This document shows positions 1-7,914 of a stretch of DNA of 64,000 nucleotides, in pieces. The stretch is from NCBI GenBank assembly GCA_902523885.1, contig CABZAV010000001.1, positions 186,001 through 250,000 on the forward strand. Reading direction: 5' to 3'. Made by a program: the position numbers and the translations under genes. Numbering within the stretch: position 1 is the first letter of the stretch; each line of letters starts with the position of its first letter. The notes beneath the pieces were generated by a model. That model saw only the letters and a program-made list of their open reading frames with translations, was not told the origin of the DNA and ran no database searches. Origin of the DNA: an uncultured SAR86 cluster bacterium. Its GTDB lineage: Bacteria; Pseudomonadota; Gammaproteobacteria; Magnimaribacterales; AG-339-G14.

Positions 1-1325
1 TTTTTTGTTTTTGCAGCTTTCATCCAAGAAATTAAATTCTCCCTTGTTTTATAGGAGTCCATGTTATTTTTGATTTGCCTACTTGTCAGAAAATTCTTTA
101 GATTGATAATTTTAAGTGGGTCTGGCTTTTCATGTGATCTATATATCGAGGGAATTTTTGATTTACTAATCAATTCAGCAGCACAAACATTAGCAAGTAT
201 CATGCATTCTTCAACGAGTTGATGAGAATGATTTCTCTCTAGCGGCCTAAAATTCTTAATTTTTTGTTTGTCGTAAAAAGGATAATATTCTGGTAAATCA
301 AAATCTATGGCATTTCTTTTTGATCTATTTGCTGAAAGGAGTCTATAAATTTTTTCTAAAGATCCTAAACTTATAGAAACTTCCTTAGGTAAAGCAGTTT
401 TCTCTTTTTCAAATTGGGCCCCCAATTTTTCATATGTTAGCCTAGCCTTAGAATTAATAATTGAATTATAAAATCTAAAGTTTTTTAATTGGCCCTTATT
501 ATCTATTTCGATTTCACAAGTAAGCGTTAATTTATCTTCACCAGGCCTTAAAGAACAAAGATCGTTAGAAATTTTTTCAGGCAACATTGGGACAACCTTT
601 CTTTTAAAATAAATTGACGTCCCTCTATTAAGTGCCTCCAAATCTAAGGCAGATTCAAAATCAACATATTCGGCAACATCTGCTATTGATACGAACAAAA
701 CGAAACCTGAATTTGTTTCTTTTGCAAAAAGAGCATCATCAAAATCTTTCGCAGATTTTCCATCGATAGTTACGAAAGGTAGATTCCTAAGATCTTCGCG
801 GATATCACTGTTGTTATCTACAAAAGATGTATCAAGCCTATTTGTTTCTGAGATTACAGATTTAGGCCAATTTACTTCAATTTCCGAGCCCTCTAAGGCA
901 ACTTCAAAAGCCTCTTCAAAAGGATCTGATACTTTTTTAGACGAAATAATTTTTGCAGAAGGTTTATATTTTAAACTAGGTTGTTTAGTAATCTTTGCTT
1001 CACAAATGTCACCAATTTTTTTTGAGTTGGATATTTTTGAATCTACTAAAACATCAAGGTGATAAGAAGAATCAATAGAGGAAAGGTAATGTCTTTTTTT
1101 GTTGTAGTTAAGGACTCCTTTTATTGTTTTAGTATTCCTTTCAAGCACTTCAATTATTTTTGCTCTGTCCTTAAGTGTTATAGAACACTTTACTTTGTCA
1201 TTTGGAAAAACCTTAAACATTTCTCTTTTTGGTAGGAAATATTTTTCATCATCTGATACCACTAAGATGCCTTTACCTGATTTATTGAGTTTAACTCGAC
1301 CTATTAAGAATTCTTTTTTTGACAT
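1..1325 (-). CDS. rnr: Ribonuclease R, N-terminal part (runs off window)
   Basis: A processive 3'-5' exoribonuclease that degrades structured RNA and helps clear non-stop mRNAs with tmRNA-SmpB. I translated the minus strand from the ATG at 1325; about 441 codons remain open to the window edge. Near the N-terminus a cold-shock-like domain reads GRVKLNKSGKGILVV and ends in FLPKREM. The catalytic RNB domain starts near residue 190 with TIDGKSAKDFDDAL, which carries the metal-binding aspartates, followed by SIADVAEYV. The N-terminal helix-turn-helix of the E. coli enzyme is absent. The C-terminal S1 domain lies outside the window. It is divergent from rraA, 78 bp away. RNase II is the alternative, but the two cold-shock repeats fit RNase R better. 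Confidence 0.93.
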   Translation of the reverse strand, partial: MSKKEFLIGRVKLNKSGKGILVVSDDEKYFLPKREMFKVFPNDKVKCSITLKDRAKIIEVLERNTKTIKGVLNYNKKRHYLSSIDSSYHLDVLVDSKISNSKKIGDICEAKITKQPSLKYKPSAKIISSKKVSDPFEEAFEVALEGSEIEVNWPKSVISETNRLDTSFVDNNSDIREDLRNLPFVTIDGKSAKDFDDALFAKETNSGFVLFVSIADVAEYVDFESALDLEALNRGTSIYFKRKVVPMLPEKISNDLCSLRPGEDKLTLTCEIEIDNKGQLKNFRFYNSIINSKARLTYEKLGAQFEKEKTALPKEVSISLGSLEKIYRLLSANRSKRNAIDFDLPEYYPFYDKQKIKNFRPLERNHSHQLVEECMILANVCAAELISKSKIPSIYRSHEKPDPLKIINLKNFLTSRQIKNNMDSYKTRENLISWMKAAKTK

Positions 1326-1403
1326 TTATAAAGAGTATAATTTTTGTTAAAGCAAAGTATTAATCATAAGAGTTAACTTAAGATAATAAATTATAGATTT
1401 ATA

Positions 1404-1883
1404 ATGAATAGTACACCCGATATTAGTGATAAGTTTCCTGATTTAAAATTTTTGAATATTCAATTTAAAAGTTTTGGTGCAATTAACTTTTTTTCTGGAC
1501 AGATTGTTACTGCAATTTGTCCGGAAGACAATTCAAAAATAAAGAAAATATTAAATGAACCTGGAAATAAAAAGGTGTTAATTGTTGATGGACAGGCTAG
1601 TTTTAAAGTGGCACTGCTTGGAGATTTAATTGCTGATGCGGCAGTAAAGAACAATTGGTCAGGAGTAATTATAAATGGCTGCGTAAGAGATGTAGAGATT
1701 TTGAAAAACATTGATTTAGGTATATTAGCTATTGGAGCTGTCCCAAGAAAAAGTGAAAAGTTAGAAAGAGGTTCACTTGGGGAAGACATAAGGATAGGAG
1801 ATATTCGGATTACTGATGGCAACTGGGTTTATGCTGATAAAAATGGCGTAATAATTTCGAAAAATGAACTGGAGTTGGATTGA
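1404..1883 (+). CDS. rraA: RraA family regulator of ribonuclease E activity
   Basis: 159 aa, close to the roughly 161 aa of E. coli RraA, a ring-shaped trimer that binds RNase E and inhibits it; some family members have aldolase or demethylmenaquinone-methyltransferase-like names from old annotation. The family core is visible as GDLIADAAVKNNWSGVIING followed by CVRD. The N-terminal PDISDKFPD segment also fits the family. The gene diverges from rnr, so an exoribonuclease and a modulator of the main endoribonuclease share one 78 bp intergenic region. It overlaps the next gene by 4 nt, which suggests translational coupling. Confidence 0.93.
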   Translation: MNSTPDISDKFPDLKFLNIQFKSFGAINFFSGQIVTAICPEDNSKIKKILNEPGNKKVLIVDGQASFKVALLGDLIADAAVKNNWSGVIINGCVRDVEILKNIDLGILAIGAVPRKSEKLERGSLGEDIRIGDIRITDGNWVYADKNGVIISKNELELD

Positions 1884-2251
1884 ATAAAATTAGCTTGCTT
1901 TTGATTCTTTCTGCTTTTTTCTACATTACAATTTCTATTTTTCAAATATCAGCGGTCGCCGATGCTATAAAACTAATTTTAATGATTGATAACACTTTCT
2001 TAGAGGGAATTATTTTTATCGTTTCGCTTTTTATAACTTTTACGCCTCTAGTAGGTCCTATATTAGGCATAATTGGAGCTGTTTTGGTTTGGGATTGGAA
2101 CATCTTATTTGCCTTATTATTATTTTTTTGGCCTTACTTTTTTGGAGGAATTGCTTGGACCTTATTCAATAAAAAAAAAGCGAGAAAAAAAGAAGAAGAA
2201 AAATCTTTTGACGCTGAAGATGCTGAAATTATAGAAGAATGGAAAAAATAG
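1880..2251 (+). CDS. Small membrane protein of unknown function
   Basis: I do not recognise this 123 aa protein. It shows three hydrophobic stretches, about residues 3-30, 38-65 and 68-90, the last including the aromatic run FFWPYFFGGIAW. A highly charged C-terminal tail follows (KKKARKKEEEK, then an acidic end). The start is TTG at 1880, sharing 4 nt with the rraA stop, so it is probably translated by reinitiation from rraA. It ends 5 nt before the convergent NTF2-like gene. The overlap with rraA suggests co-expression, but nothing in the sequence indicates a function. Confidence 0.7.
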   Translation: MNKISLLLILSAFFYITISIFQISAVADAIKLILMIDNTFLEGIIFIVSLFITFTPLVGPILGIIGAVLVWDWNILFALLLFFWPYFFGGIAWTLFNKKKARKKEEEKSFDAEDAEIIEEWKK

Positions 2252-2256
2252 CTAGA

Positions 2257-2637
2257 TTAAACTTTTTCCAAAGTCCCACCCATTAACTCGTGAATCAATT
2301 GAACACCTTTTAAAGGTCTTATAAGAACTCTGAATTCAATAATTTTATTTTCTTTATTCCAAGAAATTAAATCAACACCATTTATTTTTATATTATTCAA
2401 TTCCAACTCAAATTCAAGACATGCATTATTTTTATTTATAATTTCTTTGGTATAAGTAAAAGATTCGTCCCCAAAAACTAGAGCAGCAGCTGAAAGATAT
2501 TTCAACGTAATCTCTTTTCCTTCCTGAGGTGTAAAAACTACAGGAGAATAAAAAATACAATCTTGATCAATAAGTGTAGATAGTTTTTCAGTATTTCCTG
2601 ATTTAACTATTTCATGCCATTCTTTAATTAGGTTCAT
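2257..2637 (-). CDS. NTF2-like / SnoaL-type domain protein
   Basis: 126 aa from the ATG at 2637. The open frame extends further upstream, but that part lies inside the tRNA-Thr gene, so the ATG 11 nt after the tRNA was chosen. The sequence starts WHEIVKSGNTEKL, then DQDCIFYSPVVFTPQEGKE, and ends in beta-rich segments (WNKENKIIEFRVLIRPLKG). This is the usual pattern of the cone-shaped NTF2-like fold, a small-ligand pocket used by many unrelated enzymes and binding proteins. Substrate unknown. It lies downstream of birA and tRNA-Thr on the same strand and may be read through from them. Confidence 0.72.
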   Translation of the reverse strand: MNLIKEWHEIVKSGNTEKLSTLIDQDCIFYSPVVFTPQEGKEITLKYLSAAALVFGDESFTYTKEIINKNNACLEFELELNNIKINGVDLISWNKENKIIEFRVLIRPLKGVQLIHELMGGTLEKV

Positions 2638-2648
2638 TACTCTTAAAA

Positions 2649-2724
2649 TGGAGCTGGCGATTGGATTTGAACCAACGACCGCCTGATTACAAATCAGGAG
2701 CTCTACCAACTGAGCTACGCCAGC
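2649..2724 (-). tRNA. tRNA-Thr (anticodon UGU)
   Basis: A full cloverleaf on the minus strand. Acceptor GCTGGCG pairs with CGCCAGC. The anticodon stem CCTGA/TCAGG encloses the loop TTTGTAA, giving anticodon TGT. The T-loop is TTCAAAT, the discriminator is T, and CCA is encoded. In E. coli the same tRNA (thrU) heads the tufB operon on the same strand as tufB. Here it is turned to the opposite strand between birA and the NTF2-like gene. Confidence 0.95.
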
Positions 2725-2743
2725 GAAAAATAAGATTATATAG

Positions 2744-3550
2744 TTATTTTTTTATCTTTAAAGACACTTCTCCAGAAGTTACTTTTTTCTTAAAGTTATC
2801 AACAAGTAAATTCAATGAACCATCTTCATTGACATCAAGAGCTATACAGTTGGATGATGAGAAATTCGATACCAGAACTTTCTTATTTTTCAATATATTG
2901 CGTTTATCAAAATCTTTTTTAAATGCCTTAAAACCTCTCTTTAAAAAATGATTCAAATTATTTGAAATTTCTGTAATTATTTTTGATATTAATTTATTTC
3001 TATCTATCTCTAGAAAAGGCTTCTCGATATGAAGAGAGGTCCATTCTTGATTAATAAATTCATTAGTTTTCATAAAAATATTAAGTCCAATACCAATTAC
3101 TATTGATAACTTTTTATCCACCATCTTTGTTTCGATTAAAATTCCCCCAAATTTTTTATTTTTGAGATACAGATCATTCGGCCATTTTATTTTGGCCTTA
3201 ATTTTATAAAGATCCTCTAAAGCATTACATATCATAAGAGCGATTAGAATACTAAACCCATCTAGTTCTGATATTTCTTTATTTAAAAGAGTTCCAATTG
3301 ATAAATATATATTTTTCTTTTTAGGACTTTCCCAAACTTTTCCTGATCTTCCTTTTCCTCTTGTTTGCATTTCAGCAATGCAAATATTCAATTCATTAAT
3401 GGCTTGTTTTTTATTTAATAAATACGAATTGGTTGAGTCGATCTGGTTGAAAATTTCTAGATTTACTTTTATTTTTTTATCAATATTTAAATAGGATAGA
3501 ATATTTTCTCTATTTAGGTTCTTTTGATTGACATCTTTCATAGGTAGCAA
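2744..3550 (-). CDS. birA: Biotin--[acetyl-CoA-carboxylase] ligase, no repressor domain
   Basis: Activates biotin with ATP and attaches it to the biotin carrier protein of acetyl-CoA carboxylase. At 268 aa it is shorter than the 321 aa E. coli BirA. The catalytic domain shows the biotinyl-AMP loop TRGKGRSGKVWESP, KIKWPNDLYL and KFGGILIET. The short N-terminal part (about 30 residues before FNQIDSTNS) does not hold a complete winged helix, so it is probably only an enzyme and not the biotin operon repressor. The start is taken as TTG at 3550, which has GGGAGGAG 7 nt upstream; ATG at 3541 is the alternative but sits too far from that site. Its 5' end lies against tRNA-Tyr on the other strand. 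Confidence 0.92.
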   Translation of the reverse strand: MLPMKDVNQKNLNRENILSYLNIDKKIKVNLEIFNQIDSTNSYLLNKKQAINELNICIAEMQTRGKGRSGKVWESPKKKNIYLSIGTLLNKEISELDGFSILIALMICNALEDLYKIKAKIKWPNDLYLKNKKFGGILIETKMVDKKLSIVIGIGLNIFMKTNEFINQEWTSLHIEKPFLEIDRNKLISKIITEISNNLNHFLKRGFKAFKKDFDKRNILKNKKVLVSNFSSSNCIALDVNEDGSLNLLVDNFKKKVTSGEVSLKIKK

Positions 3551-3556
3551 GAGAAT
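3528..3556 (+). promoter_or_regulatory. Predicted sigma70 promoter for tRNA-Tyr, inside the birA 5' end
   Basis: TTGACA at 3528-3533, a 17 nt spacer, then GAGAAT at 3551-3556 (4 of 6 matches to TATAAT). Transcription would start near 3563, a few bases before the mature 5' end of tRNA-Tyr at 3570. The elements lie antisense to the first codons of birA. Confidence 0.5.
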
Positions 3557-3569
3557 ACTCCTCCCGATA

Positions 3570-3653
3570 GGAGGGGTTGGGGAGCGGTCAAACCCAGCTG
3601 ACTGTAAATCAGCCGCTTCGGCTTCGCAGGTTCGAATCCTGCCCCCTCCACCA
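3570..3653 (+). tRNA. tRNA-Tyr (anticodon GUA)
   Basis: A class II tRNA with a long variable arm (CGCTTCGGCTTCGC region). Acceptor GGAGGGG pairs with CCCCTCC. The anticodon loop CTGTAAA gives GTA, the T-loop is TTCGAAT, and CCA is encoded after discriminator A. Its position before tRNA-Thr(GGU) and tuf matches the E. coli thrU-tyrU-glyT-thrT-tufB cluster. The intervening 150 bp contains no recognisable tRNA-Gly. Confidence 0.96.
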
Positions 3654-3693
3654 TAATGTATTTTATTTTCACAATAATATAACTATAATTTTG

Positions 3694-3722
3694 TTGCATT
3701 TATTCTCAGAATTGAGTATAAA
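3694..3722 (+). promoter_or_regulatory. Predicted sigma70 promoter for tRNA-Thr-tuf, GC-rich discriminator
   Basis: TTGCAT at 3694-3699, a 17 nt spacer, TATAAA at 3717-3722, then CGCGAACGG. A GC-rich discriminator after the -10 element is typical of stable-RNA promoters inhibited by ppGpp, so stringent control of tRNA-Thr and tuf is likely. This is inferred from sequence only. Confidence 0.65.
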
Positions 3723-3803
3723 CGCGAACGGAGTTTTGGGTCTAGGCTTGTTGATTTTAAACATTCATTTTTGTCTTGTATTCAATGTTCCAAACTTAGG
3801 AAT

Positions 3804-3876
<73 letters not shown>

Positions 3877-3919
3877 CCGTAGATTAAAATTTACAGTACA
3901 AATTAAAGAGGAAGATTAA

Positions 3920-5113
3920 ATGTCTAAGGAAAAATTTGAAAGAACGAAACCACATTTAAATGTGGGTACTATTGGCCACGTAGATCATGGAAAAACTACG
4001 CTGACTGCAGCTTTGACGAAAGTTTGTGCTGAAGCTTATGGATCTGGAGAAGCAGTGGCATTTGATGGTATTGATAATGCTCCAGAAGAAAGAGAAAGAG
4101 GAATAACAATTGCAACTTCTCACGTCGAATATGATTCTCCTGCAAGACATTATGCGCATGTCGATTGTCCAGGACACGCGGATTATATTAAAAACATGAT
4201 TACGGGTGCAGCTCAAATGGATGGAGCAATTCTCGTTGTAAATTGTGCAGATGGGCCTATGCCGCAAACTAGAGAACATATACTTTTAGCTAGACAGGTA
4301 GGAGTACCTTTCATAGTTGTTTACCTTAATAAAGCCGACCAAGTTGATGACGAAGAATTAATCATGCTTGTTGAAGAAGAAATTAGAGAATTACTAACCG
4401 AATATGATTTTCCTGGAGCAGATACACCAGTCATAGTTGGTTCAGCGCTTAAAGCTTTGGAAGGAGATACATCCGATCATGGAGTAGAATCTGTAAAAAA
4501 ATTGGTTGAATCTATAGATTCGTATATACCAGAGCCAACCAGAGAAACCGATAAACCTTTTTTAATGCCAATTGAAGATATTTTTTCTATTCAAGGTAGA
4601 GGAACAGTTGTAACTGGAAGAATTGAAAGAGGAATGGTAAACGTAAATGATGAAATGGAAATTGTTGGAATTAAAGACACTGAAAAAACTGTTTGCACAG
4701 GTGTTGAGATGTTTAGGAAACTTCTAGACCAAGGAAGAGCAGGAGAAAATGTCGGTGTACTTTTAAGAGGAACTAAAAGAGAGGATGTAGAAAGAGGTCA
4801 AGTTCTTTCTGCTCCAGGTTCTATAAAACCACACACAAAATTTGAAGCTCAGGTATATGTGTTGAGTAAAGAAGAAGGAGGAAGACACACCCCTTTCTTC
4901 AAAGGTTATAGACCTCAGTTCTATGTTAGAACTACTGATGTTACTGGAGAAGTAACGCTTCCAGATGGAGTAGAGATGGTAATGCCAGGTGATGATATCG
5001 CGGTGACAGTAGAATTAATTTCACCTGTAGCGATGGAAGATGGCATGAAGTTTGCCATCAGAGAGGGTGGAAGAACAGTTGGAGCTGGAGTAGTTTCAAA
5101 AATTATAGAGTAG
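3920..5113 (+). CDS. tuf: Translation elongation factor Tu
   Basis: The GTPase that delivers aminoacyl-tRNA to the ribosome. 397 aa, near the usual 394-397. The P-loop [10 protein letters not shown] is at about residue 19, switch [10 protein letters not shown] at about 81, and NKAD at about 136. The C-terminal domain ends in [14 protein letters not shown]. An AGAGGA ribosome-binding site precedes the ATG. This is the only tuf in the window: the place after fusA, where many gammaproteobacteria keep a second copy, holds another gene. The stop codon TAG shares its last two bases with the first two of tRNA-Trp. Confidence 0.99.
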   Translation: MSKEKFERTKPHLNVGTIGHVDHGKTTLTAALTKVCAEAYGSGEAVAFDGIDNAPEERERGITIATSHVEYDSPARHYAHVDCPGHADYIKNMITGAAQMDGAILVVNCADGPMPQTREHILLARQVGVPFIVVYLNKADQVDDEELIMLVEEEIRELLTEYDFPGADTPVIVGSALKALEGDTSDHGVESVKKLVESIDSYIPEPTRETDKPFLMPIEDIFSIQGRGTVVTGRIERGMVNVNDEMEIVGIKDTEKTVCTGVEMFRKLLDQGRAGENVGVLLRGTKREDVERGQVLSAPGSIKPHTKFEAQVYVLSKEEGGRHTPFFKGYRPQFYVRTTDVTGEVTLPDGVEMVMPGDDIAVTVELISPVAMEDGMKFAIREGGRTVGAGVVSKIIE

Positions 5114-5187
5114 GCCAGTAGCTCAATTGGTAGAGCGGCGGTCTCCAAAACCGCAGGTTGGGGGTTCGATTCCCTCCTGGCCTGCCA
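5112..5187 (+). tRNA. tRNA-Trp (anticodon CCA), overlaps tuf stop codon
   Basis: Acceptor AGGCCAG pairs with CTGGCCT. The anticodon stem GCGGT/ACCGC encloses CTCCAAA, anticodon CCA. The T-loop is TTCGATT, the discriminator is G, and CCA is encoded. Placement between tuf and secE is common in gammaproteobacteria. The mature 5' end (A5112) falls inside the tuf stop codon (5111-5113). This makes RNase P processing incompatible with an intact tuf reading frame on the same transcript. Confidence 0.97.
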
Positions 5188-5206
5188 GAGTTTGAAGGAT
5201 TTATCT

Positions 5207-5575
5207 ATGGCACAACAAAGTTCAAAAACATTTAATATACAAAGCAAGGTTCTTTGGGTCTTGGCATTGGGTTTAATATTTTTGGCCGTTTGGGCTAACT
5301 CTTTTTATAGTTATGTGGGTCTACTATATAGAGTGATAGGCGTAATACTTGTTTTGTCTGCTTCACTAGCAATTCTAAGATACACAGAATTTGGAAACCA
5401 AGCTTATATTTTAATCTCTCAATCATTTGTTGAGGTTAGAAAAGTCGTTTGGCCAAACAGAACCGAAACGACTCAAACAACTTTCATTGTAGCAGCAGCA
5501 GTTATTGCTGCCTCATTGATTTTATGGGGCTTGGATTCGTTATTTTCATTTTTAATGAAAGCAATTATAGGATAA
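5207..5575 (+). CDS. secE: Preprotein translocase subunit SecE
   Basis: The clamp subunit of the SecYEG channel. 122 aa with three membrane segments (about residues 14-32, 38-56 and 93-115), the long gammaproteobacterial form. The conserved amphipathic motif EVRKVVWPNRTETTQTT lies before the last segment. ATG at 5207 is preferred because GAAGGA lies 7 nt upstream; an in-frame TTG at 5192 has no such site. It follows tRNA-Trp by 19 nt and precedes nusG by 3 nt. Confidence 0.96.
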   Translation: MAQQSSKTFNIQSKVLWVLALGLIFLAVWANSFYSYVGLLYRVIGVILVLSASLAILRYTEFGNQAYILISQSFVEVRKVVWPNRTETTQTTFIVAAAVIAASLILWGLDSLFSFLMKAIIG

Positions 5576-5578
5576 TAG

Positions 5579-6112
5579 ATGTCTAAATCTTGGTATGTAG
5601 TTAATTCTTATTCTGGTTATGAAAACAAAGCCAAAGAACAGCTTTTAGAGAGAATTGAAAGAGAAAATCTTCATGAATTCTTTGGCGGCATTGAAGTTCC
5701 AACTCAAACAATTACAGAAATGAAAGCAGGAAAAGAAAAAATTACTGAAAAAAAGTTCTTCCCTGGCTACGTGCTTGTTCAAATGGAAATGAATGATGAA
5801 ACTTGGCACTTGGTAAAAGAAACACCTAGAGTTTTAGGCTTTATTGGAGGAACTAAAAATAATCCCAAGCCTATTTCTGAAACTGAGGCTAATAAAATAC
5901 TTCAACAGCAAGAAGAAGGAATTCAGCCTAGTTCTCATATAACTGCTTTTGAGCCAGGTGAAATGATTAGAGTCATAGATGGTCCATTTAACGATTTCAG
6001 TGGTGTTGTTGAGGAGATAGATCAGGAAAAAAGTAAGGTCAAAGTTGCAGTAATGATTTTTGGACGATCAACTCCAGTAGAATTGGATTTTACTCAAATC
6101 GAGAGAAGTTAA
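5579..6112 (+). CDS. nusG: Transcription termination/antitermination factor NusG
   Basis: Binds the clamp of RNA polymerase, suppresses pausing, and links it to Rho or to ribosomal S10. 177 aa, against 181 in E. coli. The NGN domain begins [16 protein letters not shown] and contains [10 protein letters not shown]. The C-terminal KOW domain contains [16 protein letters not shown]. Its TAA stop overlaps the rplK ATG by 1 nt, so the two are likely coupled in translation. Confidence 0.98.
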   Translation: MSKSWYVVNSYSGYENKAKEQLLERIERENLHEFFGGIEVPTQTITEMKAGKEKITEKKFFPGYVLVQMEMNDETWHLVKETPRVLGFIGGTKNNPKPISETEANKILQQQEEGIQPSSHITAFEPGEMIRVIDGPFNDFSGVVEEIDQEKSKVKVAVMIFGRSTPVELDFTQIERS

Positions 6113-6543
6113 TGGCTAAAAATAAAGAAATAATTACATACATTAAGTTGCAGGTACCGGCAGGCGCAGCTTCTCCTAGTCCTCCTGTTGGACCCGCTCT
6201 CGGGCAGCACGGAGTCAATTTAATGGACTTCTGTAATGCATTTAATGCACAAACTAACGAGTTGGAAAAAAATCTTCCTGTTCCAGTAGTAATAACTGTT
6301 TACGAAGACAGAAGTTTTGATTTCATAGTCAAAACAACCCCAGCTAGTGTTTTACTAAAAAAAGCAGCAGGTTTGAGTAAGGGAAGTGGTACACCAAATT
6401 CGGAAAAAGTTGGAAAAGTTACGAGAGCGCAATTAGAAGAAATAGCAACAGCAAAGATGAAAGATTTAAATGCAACTGATATGGATGCAGCTGTGAAAAT
6501 TATTGAAGGTAGTGCTAGAAGCATGGGAATTGAGGTTAGTTAA
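6112..6543 (+). CDS. rplK: 50S ribosomal protein L11
   Basis: 143 aa, normal length. L11 forms the stalk base at the GTPase-associated centre and is needed for RelA activation on stalled ribosomes. It shows the proline-rich N-terminal motif [20 protein letters not shown] and the C-terminal RNA-binding motif ending in [11 protein letters not shown]. It is joined to nusG by a 1 nt overlap and to rplA by a 1 nt gap, the conserved L11 operon. Confidence 0.98.
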   Translation: MAKNKEIITYIKLQVPAGAASPSPPVGPALGQHGVNLMDFCNAFNAQTNELEKNLPVPVVITVYEDRSFDFIVKTTPASVLLKKAAGLSKGSGTPNSEKVGKVTRAQLEEIATAKMKDLNATDMDAAVKIIEGSARSMGIEVS

Positions 6544-6544
6544 A

Positions 6545-7201
6545 ATGGAATCAAAAGATAAGAAATTTTTAATCGACGAAGCTGTAAAAATTATAACTGA
6601 TGAGGCCTCAAAGAAATTTGTGGAAGCAATTGATGTTGCGGTAAATCTTGGTATTGATCCAGTAAAATCCGACCAAGCAGTCAGAGGAGCAACGAATCTT
6701 CCCCACGGAAATGGAAAAACTTATAAAGTTGCAGTTTTTGCTGAAGGCGATGAAGCAAAAGAAGCAAAAGATGCTGGAGCTGATCAAGTTGGAATGGAAG
6801 ATCTTGCAGAAGATATGAAAAAAGGAAATATTGATTTTGATGTAATCATTGCTACTCCAGAAACTATGAAAGTTGTAAGTCCTTTAGGTCAGATTTTGGG
6901 TCCTAAAGGTTTGATGCCTAACCCTAAATCAGAAACAGTTACAAAAGATGTATCTACTGCAGTAAAGAATTCTAAAGCAGGACAAATTAGGTATAAATCA
7001 GATAAGCAAGGTATAATACATTCTCGTATTGGTCAGGTTGGATATACAGATAAACAATTAGAAGAAAATTTAGTTACTTTTTTGGCAGATGTTAAAAAAG
7101 CTAAACCTCCTTCTGCAAAAGGAGTTTATATTTCTAAGGTTTCCATTTCATCCACGATGGGCAAGGGTTTAGAACTTGATATGTCTGCCTTAAGTTTTTG
7201 A
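6545..7201 (+). CDS. rplA: 50S ribosomal protein L1
   Basis: Forms the mobile L1 stalk that handles deacyl-tRNA; in E. coli it also represses its own operon. 218 aa from ATG 6545; a longer open frame from 6503 lies inside rplK and was rejected. It is about 16 residues shorter than the 234 aa E. coli protein, missing the usual basic N-terminal leader. The signature [15 protein letters not shown] is intact. Confidence 0.97.
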   Translation: MESKDKKFLIDEAVKIITDEASKKFVEAIDVAVNLGIDPVKSDQAVRGATNLPHGNGKTYKVAVFAEGDEAKEAKDAGADQVGMEDLAEDMKKGNIDFDVIIATPETMKVVSPLGQILGPKGLMPNPKSETVTKDVSTAVKNSKAGQIRYKSDKQGIIHSRIGQVGYTDKQLEENLVTFLADVKKAKPPSAKGVYISKVSISSTMGKGLELDMSALSF

Positions 7202-7259
7202 GAACGATTTTGATAGTTTTAAAAAGATTTTTGGGCTATTGCGATTCTATTGCAATTGT

Positions 7260-7310
7260 CGAAGACCGTAGGTGTTTAAATATTAAACTTAATTTCCTAC
7301 GCAGATGGTT
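7260..7310 (+). promoter_or_regulatory. L10-type ribosomal leader of the rplJL-rpoBC mRNA
   Basis: The rplA-rplJ gap is 170 bp, long for this window. It contains ACCGTAGG then CCTACGCAGATGGTT, the strongly conserved gammaproteobacterial L10 leader pattern. CGTAGG pairs with CCTACG. Inside that, GTTTAA-ATA-TTAAAC forms a perfect hairpin. In known cases the L10-(L7/L12)4 complex binds this element and represses rplJ translation. Confidence 0.8.
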
Positions 7311-7347
7311 CTTAGCACAAACTTCGGTTTAGCTAAGGTTTTTTATT
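7311..7347 (+). terminator. Possible terminator or attenuator hairpin before rplJ
   Basis: CTTAGC at 7311-7316 pairs with GCTAAG at 7332-7337. An inner AAAC-TTCG-GTTT tetraloop stem lies between them, and GTTTTTTATTT follows. This has the form of an intrinsic terminator, 25 nt before the rplJ start. It could limit read-through from rplKA, attenuate rplJL-rpoBC, or simply be the distal arm of the L10 leader. Confidence 0.5.
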
Positions 7348-7371
7348 TCTCAAATATAGAGAGATTAATAA

Positions 7372-7890
7372 ATGTCAAACTTAGACGAAAAGAAAGTACA
7401 AGTAGATGCATTGAAGCAAATTGCGGAACAAGCGTTTTCTGCTATAGCTGTTGATTATAGAGGTACTGATGTACCCAAATTAACAAACTTTAGAAGAGAC
7501 GCGAAAGGACAATCTGTACATGTAAAAATCATCAAAAATACTTTAGCGAAAAAAGCTTTAGAAGATACAAAATTTGATTCTTTAAGTGAGGTACTTACAG
7601 GTCCTACACTATTAGCTTTTTCATTGGAAGATTATCAAAGCGCAGCAAAATTAATTAAAGATTTTTCTGCGAACGAGGAGTCTTTCGAAGTAAAAGGCTT
7701 GTCAATTGGTGAAGGGTTTTTATCAGCAGAAGAATTGAATAGTTTGGCTTCACTTCCCTCAAAGGAAGAAGCCATTTCTATGTTACTTGGGTTATTAAAT
7801 GCGCCAGTTCAAAAATTAGCGAGCACACTAAACGAAGTGCCTTCTAGTTTTGTTAGAGCATTAGCAGCATTTGGTGAAAGTAAGTCTTAA
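7372..7890 (+). CDS. rplJ: 50S ribosomal protein L10
   Basis: 172 aa, against 165 in E. coli. It anchors the L7/L12 dimers to form the stalk that recruits GTPase factors. The N-terminal RNA-binding domain includes AIAVDYRGTDVPKLT and KIIKNTLAKKAL. The C-terminal helix that binds L7/L12 is present. It is preceded by the L10 leader and followed by rplL after 24 nt. Confidence 0.98.
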   Translation: MSNLDEKKVQVDALKQIAEQAFSAIAVDYRGTDVPKLTNFRRDAKGQSVHVKIIKNTLAKKALEDTKFDSLSEVLTGPTLLAFSLEDYQSAAKLIKDFSANEESFEVKGLSIGEGFLSAEELNSLASLPSKEEAISMLLGLLNAPVQKLASTLNEVPSSFVRALAAFGESKS

Positions 7891-7914
7891 GTTTGGATTG
7901 AATAGGAGTTAAAA

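Noticed and set aside
811-1062. 83 aa open frame on the plus strand
   Set aside because: Antisense to the RNase R gene, whose conserved domains are clear.
3654-3803. Possible tRNA-Gly between tRNA-Tyr and tRNA-Thr, as in E. coli
   Set aside because: No acceptor pairing, T-loop or glycine anticodon arm can be built from these 150 bases; only the promoter was found.
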